From Clostridia bacterium (GTDB taxonomy: Bacteria; Bacillota; Clostridia; Christensenellales; Aristaeellaceae): a stretch of 64,000 nucleotides of DNA. The position numbers and the translations under genes are program-made. The DNA is taken from assembly GCA_017395065.1 (NCBI GenBank), contig JAFPWH010000020.1:99044-163043 (forward strand), written 5' to 3'. Positions 1 through 8,177 of the stretch are shown here, in pieces. Under the pieces are notes generated by a model. The model saw only the letters and a list, made by a program, of their open reading frames with translations, did not search any database and had not been told where the DNA came from. How positions within the stretch are numbered: position 1 is the first letter of the stretch; every line of letters begins with the position of its first letter.

Positions 1-1096
1 CGGTCACAGCGATGGCCTTGTGGCCCCATTTGGCGGCCTGGTTGATCAATTGCGTCGGCGTGGCCACGGCGTCCATCGCACTCATCGTCGTGTGCAGGTG
101 AAGCTCCACGCGCTTGTCCTTTGCCCTGTCCTTGCGCTCGGGCTTCGCCGCGGGCAGCATGTTTGCCACGATGATCTGAAAGCGGCGGTCGTATTCGTCG
201 TAGCGGTATTCGCCCTGCAGCTTCACCCACGCGCCGACCTCCAGATGCTTTTTGAGGTTTTCCAGCATCTCGGCGTAGGGCAGCGCGTTTTTGCCGCGCC
301 GCGGGCGCACGAAGGCCTTGCAGCTCAGGGTCGATGTGTAGTCGGTCACGTTGAGGCTTAAGATCTTGCTGTCTTCCTTCTTCGTGTCGCGCAGCTCGAA
401 GGACACGATCTCGCCCAGCACCGTCACCTTGCCCGCGTCCTCGGTGATGTCGCGCATTGCGACGGCCTCCCCGGTAAAGGGGATGCCCAAAATCGCTTCG
501 GAGGACACCTTGGCGCTCATTTCCGCTTCGGACGCGTTTTCGATGAGCTCCTTTCGCATCAGTGCCTCTTCCTCGCGGCGCTTTTGGTTGATGCGCTCGA
601 TCAGCGCTTCCTCGTCGCCCTTTTGCCTGATCTTTACGGCCACGCGCAGGGAAAACATTTCCTGCATCAGGCGGCGGATCATCTCGTCGGCCTTTCTGAG
701 CTTTAAAAACTCCATGCCCTCGCGGGTGGCGGTGTTGATCGTGAGCACGTCGTTTTCAAGCGTCCAGGCCCCGTTCTCCCACAAAAGGAACGACATGCAG
801 CCCGGGCTTTCCCTGAGCACCCGGTCGATGACCGCCTTCTTTACGGCGTTTATGTCGCTTTGCGCCGTCTCCCTGAGCGCAGGGTAATTGAACTCCACGG
901 ACACGTTCTGCCCTTCGAAGCCCCGGCTCATCGAAGTGAGCACGAGCTCCTTTTCGCGGTCGGTGAGCAGCCTTTGGGCGTTGAAGGTGATCGAAAGGTC
1001 GCCCGTCGAGCGGCTCAGCTTCACGCCGCCAAGACTGATAAGGGCGAGAAGCTTTTTGCTTTCGCCCTGCATCAGTTGTGTCCACATTTCGCTCAC
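1..1096 (-). CDS. polC: DNA polymerase III, PolC-type alpha subunit (N-terminal part)
   Basis: Replicative DNA polymerase of low-GC Gram-positive lineages. The window shows the first ~365 residues of a protein usually near 1,400; the rest lies beyond the left edge. Visible parts are the N-terminal region, an OB-fold segment and the start of the PHP domain with the motif VELHLHTTMSAMDA near residue 330. I place the start at GTG 1096 because GGAGG lies at 1103-1107, six bases upstream; the next ATG (1087) is in the same frame but further from the RBS. The GTG overlaps the ispG stop by four bases (GTGA), so translation is probably coupled. It is the last gene of the operon that starts with frr. 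Confidence 0.93.
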   Translation of the reverse strand, partial: MSEMWTQLMQGESKKLLALISLGGVKLSRSTGDLSITFNAQRLLTDREKELVLTSMSRGFEGQNVSVEFNYPALRETAQSDINAVKKAVIDRVLRESPGCMSFLLWENGAWTLENDVLTINTATREGMEFLKLRKADEMIRRLMQEMFSLRVAVKIRQKGDEEALIERINQKRREEEALMRKELIENASEAEMSAKVSSEAILGIPFTGEAVAMRDITEDAGKVTVLGEIVSFELRDTKKEDSKILSLNVTDYTSTLSCKAFVRPRRGKNALPYAEMLENLKKHLEVGAWVKLQGEYRYDEYDRRFQIIVANMLPAAKPERKDRAKDKRVELHLHTTMSAMDAVATPTQLINQAAKWGHKAIAVT

Positions 1097-2142
1097 GGCG
1101 CGCCTCCGAGCTTTTGTTTTACGGCGTTTATCAGTATTTCGGCAAGGTCGCCCTTCACGCTCACGGGCTTTTGGCCCTTTACGAACAGCATGCCGCCGCT
1201 CTTTCCGCCGGCGATGCCGATATCCGCCTCGCGGGCCTCGCCCGGCCCGTTCACGACGCAGCCCATGACCGCGACGGTGAGGGGCGTTTTGATGTTCAGC
1301 GTTTCTTTCCTTACGCGCTCTGCGATCTCCCCGACGGGGATGCAGGTGCGCCCGCAGGTCGGGCAGGAGATGATGTTGAGCCCTTCCTTTCTTAAACCCA
1401 CGGCCTTCAGTATGTCCTTTGCGGCGTAGACCTCGTTTACCGGGTCGCCGGTCAGGGACACGCGCACGGTGTCGCCGATGCCGCGAAGCAGCAGCGCGCC
1501 GATGCCGATCGCGCTTTTTATGTTGCCCATGCCGGGCGTGCCCGCTTCGGTCACGCCGATGTGCAGGGGATAATCGGTCCTTTCGCTTGCGAGGATGCCC
1601 GCGCGCACGGTGTCCGGCACGTTCGTGCACTTCATCGAAAGCACGATGTCGTAAAAGCCGCAGTCCTCCAAAAGCCGCGCATGGCCAAGCGCGCTCTCGA
1701 CCAGCGCCTCGGGCGTGGGAGAGCCGTATTTTTCAAGCAGCTCTTTTTCGAGCGAGCCGCCGTTTACGCCGATGCGCACGGGCACGCGGTGCATTTTCAG
1801 GCAGTCCGCAAGCACCCTTACGTTCTTTTCTCCGCCGATGTTGCCGGGGTTGATGCGCAGCTTGTGTATGCCGTTTTCGAGCGCTTTGATCGCGAGCCGG
1901 TGGTCGAAATGGATGTCCGCCACCAGCGGGACGGGGCTTTTGTCCACGAGCGTCCTGACCGCTTCGGCGCAGGCCTCGTTGTACACGCTGACCCTTACGA
2001 TGTCGCAGCCCGCTTCGGCAAGCGCGCTTATCTGCTTTAAGGTGCTCTCTGCGTCGGCGGTGTCGGTGTTGGTCATCGACTGGATGCTCACGGGCGCGCC
2101 GCCGCCGATCGGCACGTTCCCGACCCATACCCTCCTGGTCAC
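1093..2142 (-). CDS. ispG: 4-hydroxy-3-methylbut-2-enyl diphosphate synthase (flavodoxin/ferredoxin)
   Basis: Penultimate enzyme of the MEP isoprenoid pathway: a [4Fe-4S] enzyme turning methylerythritol cyclodiphosphate into HMBPP. The protein is 349 residues, normal for bacterial GcpE/IspG. It begins VTRRVWVGNVPIGG and contains SIQSMTNTDT near the N-terminus, plus the C-terminal cluster ligands in CPTCGRTC and GCVVNGPGEA. The frame stays open further upstream, but homology starts at GTG 2142, which overlaps the stop of the PHP gene by four bases (GTGA). A GGAGGG lies about 12 bases upstream, rather far. Dxr of the same pathway is two genes upstream and uppS, which consumes the products, three genes upstream. 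Confidence 0.95.
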   Translation of the reverse strand: MTRRVWVGNVPIGGGAPVSIQSMTNTDTADAESTLKQISALAEAGCDIVRVSVYNEACAEAVRTLVDKSPVPLVADIHFDHRLAIKALENGIHKLRINPGNIGGEKNVRVLADCLKMHRVPVRIGVNGGSLEKELLEKYGSPTPEALVESALGHARLLEDCGFYDIVLSMKCTNVPDTVRAGILASERTDYPLHIGVTEAGTPGMGNIKSAIGIGALLLRGIGDTVRVSLTGDPVNEVYAAKDILKAVGLRKEGLNIISCPTCGRTCIPVGEIAERVRKETLNIKTPLTVAVMGCVVNGPGEAREADIGIAGGKSGGMLFVKGQKPVSVKGDLAEILINAVKQKLGGAP

Positions 2143-2924
2143 TTGGGGCTGTGCCCTCCCTTCAATATGCTGCAGGCCGCCGTCCATTTGAGGCGGTATT
2201 TGCGCGCCATTTCCATGGCGAGGCCGAAGGACGCGCCGTCCCATACGTCCTTTGCGGCGTGCGCGTCCGAGCCGCAAACGACGGTGTTGCCCACCTGCCC
2301 CGCGATCTCCCAGAATTTCATGTTGGGATAGTGGCGGTGCGTCCTGATTCCCAGCAGGTTGATCTCAAGCGGCACGGAATACTTTTTGGCGTTTTCGCAA
2401 AGGCGGGTGATCTCCTTTTCGTACAGCGCCGGGCTGCCCTCGTAGTGGATCACGTCCGGGTGCGCCACGCAGCAGAACTTGCCGGTGGACATCGCCTCGC
2501 TGACCTGATCGACGTACTGGATCAGGTACTTGTCCTCGGTGAAGGCATTGAACGAGTCCCTGCCTTCCATTTCGTTGTAGAGGAAGTGCTGCCCCAAAAG
2601 CAGGTATTCGCAGGGATAATCGTCTATGAGCTTCAGAAACTCGCCGAAGAATTTGGGGTAGTATTCCGCCTCGAAGCCCGCGAAGATCTGTATTTTTCCC
2701 TTGTACTCCTCCTTGAGGGCGCCGATCGTTTCGAAGTAGCCCTTGATCTGGTCCGGCTTCATGCGGAAGCCCGAATAGTAGCCGTTTTCGAACACGTAGG
2801 GCGCGTGGTCCGAAAAGCCCAGCATCGTCATGTCGTGCGCGACGGCGTTTTCGACGTATTCGCGCTCGGTGCCGGTGGCGTGATTGCAGCGCCAGGTGTG
2901 GTTGTGAAAGGATTGTGTGAACAT
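2139..2924 (-). CDS. PHP-family phosphatase, histidinol-phosphatase-like
   Basis: The 261-residue protein has the PHP metal-binding layout: an N-terminal HNHTWRCNHATG, then FSDHAPY, GFEAEY, VAHPD and a C-terminal GSDAHAAKDV. This matches the HisJ/HisK type of monomeric histidinol phosphatases, which dephosphorylate L-histidinol phosphate. Nothing else of histidine synthesis is nearby, so substrate assignment is by family only; related PHP proteins act on other phosphate esters. It sits between rseP (31 bases upstream) and ispG (4-base overlap), an uncommon position for this family. The RBS is weak, so translation may depend on the upstream gene. Confidence 0.82.
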   Translation of the reverse strand: MFTQSFHNHTWRCNHATGTEREYVENAVAHDMTMLGFSDHAPYVFENGYYSGFRMKPDQIKGYFETIGALKEEYKGKIQIFAGFEAEYYPKFFGEFLKLIDDYPCEYLLLGQHFLYNEMEGRDSFNAFTEDKYLIQYVDQVSEAMSTGKFCCVAHPDVIHYEGSPALYEKEITRLCENAKKYSVPLEINLLGIRTHRHYPNMKFWEIAGQVGNTVVCGSDAHAAKDVWDGASFGLAMEMARKYRLKWTAACSILKGGHSPK

Positions 2925-2955
2925 GGGCTTTACCTATCTGACTCCTATCTGAATC

Positions 2956-4110
2956 CTATTTAAACAGGTTTTTAATGTCGGAGAACGTCACCACGGCCAT
3001 GAGCCCCAACAACAGCACCAGCCCCGCGAGGTTGAGATAGCCCTCCGCGCGGCGGTTCAGGTGCTTGCCGGTCACGATCTCCGCGAGCAAAAGCACCAGC
3101 CGTCCGCCGTCCAGCGCGGGCAGGGGCAAAAGGTTCATGATGCCGAGGCTCAGCGAGATCATCTGCAGATACAGGAAAACGTACATAAGGCCGCTTCCGA
3201 AGCGCTCGGAGAAGCTGTCCTCGAGCGTGCCGGAAATGCTTGAGACGATGCCAACGGGCCCGCTGACCGCGCCCTCGGGCACCTTCTGGCCGGAGAAGAG
3301 CTTTTTGAGCAGCCCGACCAGCGATTCGTAGGTGTCCACGGCCACGTTCTTCATCAGAACGACGCTTTCGCCCATGGCCTCGAACACGTTGCAGTCGTAC
3401 TGGGCGTAATAGCCCCGCTGGCTGATCTCGACGCCCAGCATCGGCCTGCCATCCTCTTCCGTGACGACGGGCGTCGCGGTCAGGGTGAGCTGCTTCGTTT
3501 CGCCGTCTTCCGTGCGCTCGATCACCAGCGTCACGCTCTGCCCCTCCGGCACGTTTTTGACGTGCTCGGTGAAGGCAGAAAGCTCTGCGTTTTCCATGCT
3601 CACGCCGTCGGCGGAGAGGATCACGTCCTCCGGCAAAAGCCCCGCGGCCTCGGCGGGCATGCCCTGACTGACCTTGCGTATGACGATGTCGGTTTTGCCG
3701 CTCACCTCGTAGGGGTTGGGGATCAGGCTGAAGCCGATCAGCACCGCGCCGATCACGAAGGCGACCAGCAGGTTCATCATGGGCCCCGCCAGCACGGTCA
3801 GAAACCGTTTCCACGCGGGCGCGTTGTTCATCGCGCTGGGGTCGGAATTGTTTTCGTCCTCACCCACGAAGGCGCAAAAGCCGCCCAGGGGCAGAAGGCG
3901 CAGCGAATACGTCGTCGTTTCCTGTTTGATCTCGCCGTTTACTTTTATGTTGTGCGTGCCTTTTCTGCTGAAGAGTTTCGGGCCCATGCCGATGGCGAAC
4001 TCCTGTATGCCGATGTTCATGAGCCGTCCCACCAGGTAATGCCCGAGCTCGTGCAGAAAGATCAGCACGCCCAGCATCGCGATGGCTATGAGTATGTATA
4101 CGATCGTCAT
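2956..4110 (-). CDS. rseP: RIP metalloprotease, site-2 protease family
   Basis: Membrane-embedded zinc protease for regulated intramembrane proteolysis of anti-sigma factors and cleavage of leftover signal peptides. The protein is 384 residues. The active-site HELGH is at residues 20-24 inside the first membrane helix. A PDZ-like domain follows in the middle (around SQGMPAEAAGLLPEDVIL), and the second zinc-ligand motif NLLPLPALDGG lies near residue 330, followed by the last helices. The gene starts directly after dxr; its RBS GGAGG lies inside the last codons of dxr, so the two are probably coupled. The dxr-rseP pairing is standard in Firmicutes. Confidence 0.95.
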   Translation of the reverse strand: MTIVYILIAIAMLGVLIFLHELGHYLVGRLMNIGIQEFAIGMGPKLFSRKGTHNIKVNGEIKQETTTYSLRLLPLGGFCAFVGEDENNSDPSAMNNAPAWKRFLTVLAGPMMNLLVAFVIGAVLIGFSLIPNPYEVSGKTDIVIRKVSQGMPAEAAGLLPEDVILSADGVSMENAELSAFTEHVKNVPEGQSVTLVIERTEDGETKQLTLTATPVVTEEDGRPMLGVEISQRGYYAQYDCNVFEAMGESVVLMKNVAVDTYESLVGLLKKLFSGQKVPEGAVSGPVGIVSSISGTLEDSFSERFGSGLMYVFLYLQMISLSLGIMNLLPLPALDGGRLVLLLAEIVTGKHLNRRAEGYLNLAGLVLLLGLMAVVTFSDIKNLFK

Positions 4111-5262
4111 TTATGCCTCCGGGCCGAGCCTTTCGAGCGCTTTGCGCGCGCATTTTCGCGCAAGGGCGTCGGCCGTATAGATGTCTTCTTCACTGTTTAC
4201 GGGATGGACTGCGCACTCGTTCAGCGCCGCGTACACCGCTTTTGCGATGTTTCCGAAGCGGGTCTTTCCGCTAAGGAACCAAAGGACCGCCTCTTCGTTT
4301 GCGCCGTTTAAGATGACGGGCGCGCTGCCGCCGGTCTTCAGCGCCTGCCGCGCGTAGCCGAGGCAGGGAAAGCGCTCCCCGTCCGGCGCTTCGAAGGTGA
4401 GCGCGTCTAATCTTGCAAAATCCAGCCTTTCGCCGCCGTAGTCGATGCGCCCCGGGTGCGCCATCGCGTAGCCGATCGGGCCGCGCATGTCGGGCTTGCC
4501 CAATTGCGCCAGCACCGCGCCGTCCCGAAACTCCACCATCGAGTGGATCACGCTCTGGGGATGGATGACGACGTCGATCTTTTCGGGCGGCATGTCGAAC
4601 AGGTAGCTTGCCTCGATGACCTCGAGCCCCTTGTTCATGAGGCTTGCGCAGTCGACGGTGATCTTGCTGCCCATGCGCCAGGTGGGGTGGCTGAGCACCT
4701 CGCCGACGCTCGCGTTTTCGATCCTTTCCCTGTCCCAGGTGCGCAGCGCGCCGCCCGAGCAGGTCAGTATGATGCGCCTCGGCGCGTTTTCGCCCGCGGC
4801 CTTCAGGCATTGAAAGATCGCGCTGTGCTCGCTGTCCACGGGCAAAAGCTCGACCTTCTTTTCCTTCGCCTTCCGCATGACGAGGCTCCCGCCCGTAACC
4901 AGCGCTTCCTTGTTGGCCAGCAGCACGCGCTTGCACACGTCCAGGCTGCTCAAAACCGTTCCGAGCCCCGCGATGCCCACCACGGCGCACAGCGCGTCGT
5001 CGGGGCGGGCGAACAAAACCGCCTCCCGCGCGGAATTTTCGCCGAAAAACCAGCGGATGTGCTTAAGGTCCTCCGGGATTTCGGCCGGCTTTACCAGCGC
5101 GCAGACTTCCGGCGAAAACTTTCGCGCCAGCTTGAACAAGCCCTCGCTGTTGCTCATGGCGGCAAGGCAGACGGCCCTGAAATCGTTTGGATATTTTTCA
5201 ACGATGTCCAGCGCCTGGGTCCCTATGGAACCGGTGGCGCCGAGTACGGCTATGGTTCTCAC
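4111..5262 (-). CDS. dxr: 1-deoxy-D-xylulose-5-phosphate reductoisomerase
   Basis: First committed step of the MEP pathway: NADPH-dependent rearrangement and reduction of DXP to MEP. The protein is 383 residues, typical length. It opens VRTIAVLGATGSIGTQ, the nucleotide-binding loop, and contains LANKEALVTGG, the metal/substrate segment VDSEHSAIFQC, and SLMNKGLEVIEA. The open frame extends upstream, but homology and the GTG at 5262, overlapping the uppS stop (GTGA) with AAAGGA upstream, fix the start. In most Firmicutes cdsA lies between uppS and dxr; here the two genes overlap, leaving no room for it. Confidence 0.96.
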   Translation of the reverse strand: MRTIAVLGATGSIGTQALDIVEKYPNDFRAVCLAAMSNSEGLFKLARKFSPEVCALVKPAEIPEDLKHIRWFFGENSAREAVLFARPDDALCAVVGIAGLGTVLSSLDVCKRVLLANKEALVTGGSLVMRKAKEKKVELLPVDSEHSAIFQCLKAAGENAPRRIILTCSGGALRTWDRERIENASVGEVLSHPTWRMGSKITVDCASLMNKGLEVIEASYLFDMPPEKIDVVIHPQSVIHSMVEFRDGAVLAQLGKPDMRGPIGYAMAHPGRIDYGGERLDFARLDALTFEAPDGERFPCLGYARQALKTGGSAPVILNGANEEAVLWFLSGKTRFGNIAKAVYAALNECAVHPVNSEEDIYTADALARKCARKALERLGPEA

Positions 5263-6038
5263 TTTTCCTTTACCCTGCCGAAGCGCCTGTCGCGCCCGGC
5301 GTAAATGTTCAGGTCCTCGAACAGCTTCTGCTTCGTGTAATCCGGCCAGAAGACGTCCTCGAAGATCAGCTCCGCGTACCAGCACTGCCACAGAAGGAAA
5401 TTGCTGATCCTTTCGTCCCCGCCCGTTCTGATCAGCAAATCGACGTCGGCCTGCCCGTGCGTGTAGGTGCATTCGTCGAATAGCTCCGCGTTGACGTCGC
5501 CGGGTTTTATCTCGCCGCGGACGCACTTTTCGCAAAGCAGCCCCGCGGCGCGCACGATCTCCGCCCGGCCGCCGTAGTTGAGCGCGATGTTGAGCTTAAG
5601 GCCGGTGTTCAGGCGCGTCCTTTCCATCGCCTGGATCAGCGCCTGCTTCTGTTCGTCCGGGAAGGCGTCCAGTTCGCCCAGGATCGTGATGCGCACGTTC
5701 TTTTCGATCAATTCGTCGATCTCGCTCAAAAAGTAGCGGCTGATCAGCTTCATCAGCGCCTGCACTTCTTCGGTCGGCCTGTTCCAGTTCTCCGTGGAAA
5801 AGGCGTAGATGCTCATGCTCTCGATGCCGATGTCGCTGACGGTGCGGATCAGCTCCCTGAGCGCCTCGGTGCCGGCGGCGTGGCCGGCGCTTCGGGGCAG
5901 GCCGCGCTTTTTGGCCCAGCGGCCGTTGCCGTCCATGATGAAGGCGATGTGGCGGGGCAGCTTTTCCTTCGGGGGACAGTCAAACGTCTGCGCCGTCTTT
6001 TTTCTGAACAGTCTGGCTATGATTTGTTCCGGTCTCAT
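5259..6038 (-). CDS. uppS: Isoprenyl transferase (undecaprenyl diphosphate synthase)
   Basis: Cis-prenyltransferase condensing isopentenyl diphosphate onto farnesyl diphosphate to make the C55 carrier lipid for peptidoglycan and wall polymers. The protein is 259 residues. The signature HIAFIMDGNGRWAKKRG is near residue 30, followed by GHAAG, YAFSTENW and the C-terminal substrate motif RTGGDERISNFLLWQ. The RBS GGAGAGGA lies upstream of ATG 6038. The N-terminal 20 codons overlap the end of the preceding small gene in another frame, about 59 bases; this is unusually long but the homology leaves little doubt about the frame. Confidence 0.96.
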   Translation of the reverse strand: MRPEQIIARLFRKKTAQTFDCPPKEKLPRHIAFIMDGNGRWAKKRGLPRSAGHAAGTEALRELIRTVSDIGIESMSIYAFSTENWNRPTEEVQALMKLISRYFLSEIDELIEKNVRITILGELDAFPDEQKQALIQAMERTRLNTGLKLNIALNYGGRAEIVRAAGLLCEKCVRGEIKPGDVNAELFDECTYTHGQADVDLLIRTGGDERISNFLLWQCWYAELIFEDVFWPDYTKQKLFEDLNIYAGRDRRFGRVKEK

Positions 6039-6240
6039 GCGTGTCCTCTCCGGCCTCTTCGTCGTTGAACAGGCAGACGGTCAGGCGCCTTCCGCCGTCC
6101 TCGGCCTTTACCACACGTAAAGTGCCGCGGGCGTTTTTGTCCCGCGGCGCGGTATAGCGCGTAACCACAATGGCGTCGTTTTGCGTGTCTGCAAGGCGCT
6201 TAAGCGCGCTTTGCAGGGGCAGACCCAAAAGGTTCGTCAT
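5980..6240 (-). CDS. Small protein of unknown function between frr and uppS
   Basis: An 86-residue protein beginning MTNLLGLPLQSALKRLAD. Its ATG overlaps the frr stop by four bases (ATGA), and its end runs about 59 bases into uppS in another frame. The opening GLPLQSALKRL resembles the start of a PASTA-like fold, and the middle (TLRVVKAEDGGRRLTVCLF) reads as two beta strands, but I do not recognise a named family. The position inside an essential operon, the coupled start and the absence of a better frame support it as real. The C-terminal 25 residues, rich in E, T, K and D, may be disordered. Function unknown. Confidence 0.65.
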   Translation of the reverse strand: MTNLLGLPLQSALKRLADTQNDAIVVTRYTAPRDKNARGTLRVVKAEDGGRRLTVCLFNDEEAGEDTHETGTNHSQTVQKKDGADV

Positions 6241-6794
6241 ATCGACATGATCTCTTTTTCCTTTTCGGCGGCCGCGTCGTCGAGCTTTTTGATGTACTCG
6301 TCCACGATCTTCTGCAGCTTGGTTTCGGCGGTCTTCTGGTCGTCCTCGGTGATCTCGCTGTCCTTCTTCATCTTTTTGAAGGCTTCCATCGCGTCGCGGC
6401 GGATGTTGCGCACGGCGACCTTGCTCTCCTCGGCGCCCTTCTTGACCTGCTTGCACAGTTCCTTTCTGCGCTCCTCGTTGAGCTCGGGAATGATCAGGCG
6501 GATGACCCTGCCGTCGTTGGAGGGGTTGATGCCAAGATCGCTCTTCTGGATCTCCTTTTCGATGGGGGTGATCATCTTGGCCTCCCACGGCGCGATGATC
6601 AGCATGCGCGGCTCGGGAGAGGAGATGTTGGCTACGCCGCTAAGGGGCGTGGGCGTTCCGTAGTAGTCCACGGTGATCTTGTCCAGTATCTGGGGGTTGG
6701 CGCGGCCAGCCCGCAGGGTGGAAAAATCCTTTTTGAGGGCCACGAGGGTTTTTTCCATTTTGGTTTTGGCTTCGTCGATTTTATCCTGATACAT
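6237..6794 (-). CDS. frr: Ribosome recycling factor
   Basis: Splits post-termination ribosomes together with EF-G. The protein is 185 residues, the family length. The conserved segments are LRAGRANPQILDKITVDYYG, PEPRMLIIAPWE and the C-terminal region rich in Lys and Glu that forms the three-helix bundle. GGGAGG precedes ATG 6794. It is the first gene of the operon here: rpsB, tsf and pyrH, which usually precede frr, are not next to it, and a consensus promoter lies directly upstream (6830-6858). Confidence 0.97.
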   Translation of the reverse strand: MYQDKIDEAKTKMEKTLVALKKDFSTLRAGRANPQILDKITVDYYGTPTPLSGVANISSPEPRMLIIAPWEAKMITPIEKEIQKSDLGINPSNDGRVIRLIIPELNEERRKELCKQVKKGAEESKVAVRNIRRDAMEAFKKMKKDSEITEDDQKTAETKLQKIVDEYIKKLDDAAAEKEKEIMSI

Positions 6795-6829
6795 CGTAAT
6801 GCCTCCCGTTCAAGAATGGATTTGTGCTT

Positions 6830-6858
6830 ATTTTACAAAATTAACGCCCGCATGTCAA
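6830..6858 (-). promoter_or_regulatory. Sigma-A promoter of the frr-polC operon
   Basis: On the minus strand TTGACA (6858-6853) and TAAAAT (6835-6830) are 17 bases apart, about 35 bases upstream of the frr start. It lies back to back with the promoter at 6882-6910 for the rightward gene. Confidence 0.8.
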
Positions 6859-6881
6859 GCAAATTATGGTCAAGTTTATGG

Positions 6882-6910
6882 TTGCAAATCGGGCTTTTTT
6901 CATGTATAAT
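6882..6910 (+). promoter_or_regulatory. Sigma-A promoter for the CapD-like gene
   Basis: TTGCAA (6882-6887), 17 bases, then a perfect TATAAT (6905-6910). Transcription would start near 6917, which argues for the gene start at 6941 rather than the ATGs at 6866 or 6878. Confidence 0.78.
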
Positions 6911-6940
6911 ATTGGCGACAGAATGAAAGGAAAGCCGCCC

Positions 6941-7708
6941 ATGCGTAAGAAAAGCTCCGTTTTCAGGCTCGGCATCGTGCTGGGCGACGCGCTGATCCTC
7001 GTTTTTTGCGTCTTCGGCGCGTTTTTTACCAAATACGCCCCCGAAATCGAGCGGCAGGACCTGAGCGTCGTGCTCATCTGGCTGCCCGCGCTGGTGTGCA
7101 TCTATCTGGCGGTCAACGCGGTGTTCGGCATGTACAGGGTGCTTTGGAAGTACGCCGATTCGTTCCAGCTGATCAAGCAGGCGATGGCCGCGGTGGTCAG
7201 CTTCGGCGTGACCTTCATCATAAACTTCGTGTTCAATTTCATTAAGGGGTACAGGCCGCTGAGCAACAATTTCCTGATCACGCTTTGCATGTTCTCGATT
7301 GTGGGGCTGCTCATGTCGAGGCTCACCGTGCAGTCCTCGGCGAGGCACGCCCTGAAAAGCGAATTAAGCGGCGCTTCCTTCGGCGCCCGCCGGGTGCTGG
7401 TCGTGGGCGCAGGCGAAGCGGGCGCGCACATCGTCGAAATGTTCAACCAGTCGCGGGACACGATGGGTTCGGTCGAGGCCATCGTGGACGACGATCCGGG
7501 CAAGCACGGCTACCGCATAAGCGGCGTGCCCGTCTGCGGCGGCGTGGAAGACATCCCCTCCCTCGTCGTCAGCGAAGACATCACCGACATCATCATCGCC
7601 CTGCCCACCGCCTCCAAACAGCGCATCCGCGAGATCACGGAGCTGAGCCTGGAGAGTGGCTGCTGCGTGCGGGTGATGGATAAGCTGAAGCATATCGAAG
7701 AGGCGTAA
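6941..7708 (+). CDS. CapD/FlaA1-like protein lacking the catalytic dehydratase domain
   Basis: The 255-residue protein matches the N-terminal half of membrane-bound nucleotide-sugar 4,6-dehydratases (CapD, WbpM, PglF type). It has about four membrane helices (roughly residues 10-125) and then a Rossmann-like CoA-binding domain with RRVLVVGAGEAGAHIVE. It stops at VRVMDKLKHIEEA, where full-length relatives continue into a ~330-residue SDR catalytic domain that is missing here. The following DNA shows no continuation in any frame. The start ATG 6941 has AAAGGAAA upstream and fits the promoter at 6882-6910. It may be a truncated remnant or a stand-alone membrane/sensor module; without the SDR domain it cannot act as a dehydratase. 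Confidence 0.7.
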   Translation: MRKKSSVFRLGIVLGDALILVFCVFGAFFTKYAPEIERQDLSVVLIWLPALVCIYLAVNAVFGMYRVLWKYADSFQLIKQAMAAVVSFGVTFIINFVFNFIKGYRPLSNNFLITLCMFSIVGLLMSRLTVQSSARHALKSELSGASFGARRVLVVGAGEAGAHIVEMFNQSRDTMGSVEAIVDDDPGKHGYRISGVPVCGGVEDIPSLVVSEDITDIIIALPTASKQRIREITELSLESGCCVRVMDKLKHIEEA

Positions 7709-7752
7709 GACAGCTCCCCCGGCAGGAAACCGATCAAAATCAGTATAAGGCT

Positions 7753-8100
7753 TCAGCCCTCCGGACCGTGCATATCCGGAAACCTACGAAGTGAGATATG
7801 CTCCACGGTGCCGGTGGAATAGTCGAAGTCGTCATTCGTTATAAGGTTTTTTTCCTCGATTGATCCAGCACGTTGAACAATGAGAACGCACGCTCGAATG
7901 CCTTTTCCTCGACCACAGTGTACGCCGCTTGAATCAGGTACTCTTTGCCGTTCTTCCGCGCAAGAAAGTCGATCTCCCGATTTTCTTTGGTGAACACGCA
8001 CAGCTCATAACCCATGTATATGAGTTCATTGTATACGATGTTTTCCAGATTATGGGTCAGGTCGTATCGTCCGTTCTTTTGCCGTATGGAGTTGGCTACT
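7753..8100 (-). pseudogene. Decayed AAA+ ATPase/DUF4143 gene, C-terminal fragment
   Basis: Reading leftward from 8100 the frame gives THNLENIVYNELIYMGYEL, then REIDFLARKNGKEYLIQ, which are hallmarks of the C-terminal DUF4143 domain of ATP-binding proteins; the same motifs occur in the intact gene at 50139 (EVDFVANK, YYIQSA). After LDQSRKK the frame is lost at a run of seven T (7847-7853) and continues in another frame as NLITNDDFDYSTGTVEHISL. The first ~300 codons, including the Walker motifs, are missing; the break coincides with the repeat cluster at 8097-8177. No start codon or RBS. Non-functional. Confidence 0.75.
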
Positions 8101-8177
8101 GAAAACTTTGCAGAAAGTCAAGCAAAATTTTCAGTAATAGTGAAAATTTTGTACAACCCCCGGCAAAGTTTTCAGTA
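8097..8177. repeat. Cluster of 15-bp inverted repeats at the edge of the decayed ATPase
   Basis: Four related units lie within 81 bases. TACTGAAAACTTTGC (8097-8111) is the exact reverse complement of 8163-8177. A second inverted copy with one mismatch is at 8122-8136, and a weaker one at 8138-8154. They mark the point where the upstream half of the ATPase gene is missing. Confidence 0.75.

Noticed and set aside
5230..5300. A frameshifted or very short cdsA between uppS and dxr
   Set aside because: The two genes overlap, leaving no sequence that could encode it.
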